From Amphiura filiformis (Eukaryota > Echinodermata > Ophiuroidea > Amphilepidida > Amphiuridae): a DNA stretch of 64,000 nucleotides. How positions within the stretch are numbered: position 1 is the first letter of the stretch; each line of letters begins with the position of its first letter. Below are positions 62,368 through 64,000 of this stretch, in pieces. The notes under the pieces were generated by a model that ran no database searches, was not told the origin of the DNA, and saw nothing but the letters and a program-made list of their open reading frames with translations. The translations under genes were made by a program, and so were the position numbers. Location: the NCBI RefSeq assembly GCF_039555335.1, contig NW_027305501.1, forward strand, positions 248,001 to 312,000, in the 5' to 3' direction.

Positions 62368-64000
62368 AACAAGGTAACATTAGCATAGTAAGCAAAGAAA
62401 GATTAGGAAATGTAAAGCATATTTATTGCATTGAGAGAGGTATCAAATCGTACTGCATGGGATGAAAGAGGGTTGGTTTCAAATAAAAAGGAATAAAGAT
62501 CAGGTTACCATTTCGGTTACGATTGTTAGGAAATCATGTGGGGGGGGGGGGGGGGGGAGCAGAATTATTTTATTTAGAATACATGTATATAGCTTTGCAT
62601 ATTTAATTCTAAAGGATTGTTATCCAAGTGGACATAATTATGATATAACTGTAGGTTGTAATACCTGACAATATTGCATGCCTGGTTATTAATTTAACGG
62701 AAAGTCGCCGCGATATCAGAGCATTTGAACTTGTTTAACATGTTTAACGACACAAAAGTCATTGTGTATTGGGTGTTTATTAACCCAATAGATTTGTATT
62801 TCAAACAAAGATGACAAGCCTATACGCACGGGACTTTAAGGATTTTTTTAAAGTTAAATGTTTTAAATAACACTTAGGTAAATGTTTTAAATAACACTAA
62901 GGCCTACAACAAATGCAAATACCGCGCTAGATTTTCCAGGGATAAGAGACCATCCCTCTTTTTAAAAAAAATAAGAAACCATGTTTATTGATAGAATTCC
63001 TGGTTTCTTGATCGACAAAGTAGCGTTCGAAATAGCGCTATCTATCGAAAAGTGTTTTTAGAAGACCTGAAAGGTATTTTTCTTAATTTCGTATTTCAAG
63101 CATTAATTCCCGCTGTATATTACGTGCATTACCTATGCTGTATTTTACTTGCATTCAATGCATATTAGTAAACAGTAATACAATCAAAATCCAAACCAAG
63201 TTAGTTGTCTTATTTATTCTAAGCACATACTTTTGAAACTTAAAGCATTTTGCAAAGTCAATCCAATATAGGGACGCCGCTGTAGCGGGCGCCCTTCAAA
63301 AAGGATATCGCGGGTTGTTTTATGTGATATCCTTTTAAGACCGTCCTCGGGTTCTGGCCAGATTTGTACCGGCCAATTGGAGTTGTTTCTAACTTGTTCC
63401 AACATTAGACAGTTTATGAACAAAACAAAAAATATTGCCAATGAAAAAATGACGAAGTGGTCACAACAAATAGAAATACCAAAATTGGTGTGTGGAAACA
63501 ACAAACGTTTTGTGTTGATTTTGTATTACTAATTTTTAGGATCTTTCTTTCTGAGCTAAAATTTTTTTGCATTTGTGCCCTCATTGTGGGTTTTTAAGAC
63601 AAAATAAAATAAAGGAAACAAACATAATACAAACTTTATCTGCTTGCATTCTCCTTTTTACAGTGTCGTTTCTAATAGCTCATTTGATTTTGTATTACTA
63701 ATGTAAAATAATTTTAGAATCTTTCTTTCTGAGCTAATTTTTTTTGCAAATTCACTGGTCCTCCTACCAAGCACATCGACCTTGGTAGAGTATAAGGTAC
63801 AGTGTAATACTCAATAGTCATGTATCAGTGAATAAAGCTAGTAGCTTCATGATCAGTCCCTCATTTCAAATATAGAGTTTTAGTTTTGGTTTTGGTCACG
63901 TGGTTTCCAATTATCCTGCCTGAGCTCTTGACTGACATGATTATCGATATCTTTGTTTCTATCCTTTGTGATCCGATCTTGAAAATCTGAAGAAACGAGT
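62368..64000 (-). other. Gene C intron 1, partial
   Basis: No exon is seen. It contains a G-run of about 18 near 62540, the inverse double-hairpin copy (63268-63338) and AT-rich sequence. The final 30 bp are similar to gene A intron 1 near 23750. Confidence 0.45.
63268..63338 (-). repeat. Double-hairpin unit, copy 2 (inverse orientation)
   Basis: Reverse complement of the arrangement at 50066-50130: a GGGACGCCGC..GCGGGCGCCC stem, then AAGGATATC..GATATCCTT. The two copies are not at paralogous positions, so this is a dispersed repeat. Confidence 0.55.

Noticed and set aside
63214-63504. 96-codon minus-strand frame near the right edge
   Set aside because: It spans the double-hairpin repeat and has no recognisable family; probably chance.
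1-64000. LTR, retroviral or Polinton-type element
   Set aside because: No long terminal repeats, integrase, protease, capsid or packaging ATPase signatures were recognised; the only reverse transcriptase sequences belong to LINEs.

Overview
The window reads as nuclear DNA of a metazoan: AT-rich, intron-rich and crowded with short inverted-repeat DNA transposons, a LINE, tRNA-like SINE heads and microsatellites. Exons are short, with canonical GT-AG borders. No bacterial operon, rRNA, CRISPR array or LTR/retroviral element was recognised. Anion-channel-type Cys-loop receptor genes, SGNH/PHD-type LINEs and abundant foldback elements suggest a marine invertebrate, possibly a deuterostome such as an echinoderm or hemichordate. 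That placement is an inference, and species cannot be named from the sequence alone.

The main content is a head-to-tail tandem array of three paralogous pentameric ligand-gated ion channel genes, all on the minus strand: A (9152-24371), B (27642-49462) and C (51754 to beyond the right edge, with its signal-peptide exon outside the window). Each uses the same nine-exon plan with the same phases and almost the same exon lengths. Spliced by eye, A gives 402 residues and B 399, without a stop. The products show a signal peptide, an extracellular domain with a 15-residue Cys-loop, four membrane segments, the PAR motif of anion-selective channels and a short M3-M4 loop. The arginine and the loop-C cysteine pair typical of glycine receptors are absent, so the ligand is unknown. 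Paralogue A has an in-frame 12-bp duplication at the likely tip of loop C, and B is strongly diverged in exon 6.

Layout. 1-9150: left flank with several inverted-repeat elements and one plus-strand two-exon gene (3899-5183) for a small cysteine-rich, probably GPI-anchored protein. 9152-24371: gene A. 24372-27641: spacer. 27642-49462: gene B, whose intron between exons 3 and 4 is swollen by a 5'-truncated CR1/L2-group LINE (34962-41582), itself interrupted by a 2.5-kb DNA element (38075-40603), and by a second 2.4-kb inverted-repeat element (41953-44383) holding ten scattered copies of a 17-bp motif. 49463-51753: spacer with a LINE relic. 51754-64000: gene C, with a mariner-like element and several MITEs in its introns.

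Because the three genes are paralogous along introns as well as exons, they serve as empty-site controls for one another. Insertions present in one copy and missing from another expose target-site duplications (TA, TTAA, TATA, 8-9 bp) and help date insertions relative to the gene duplications.
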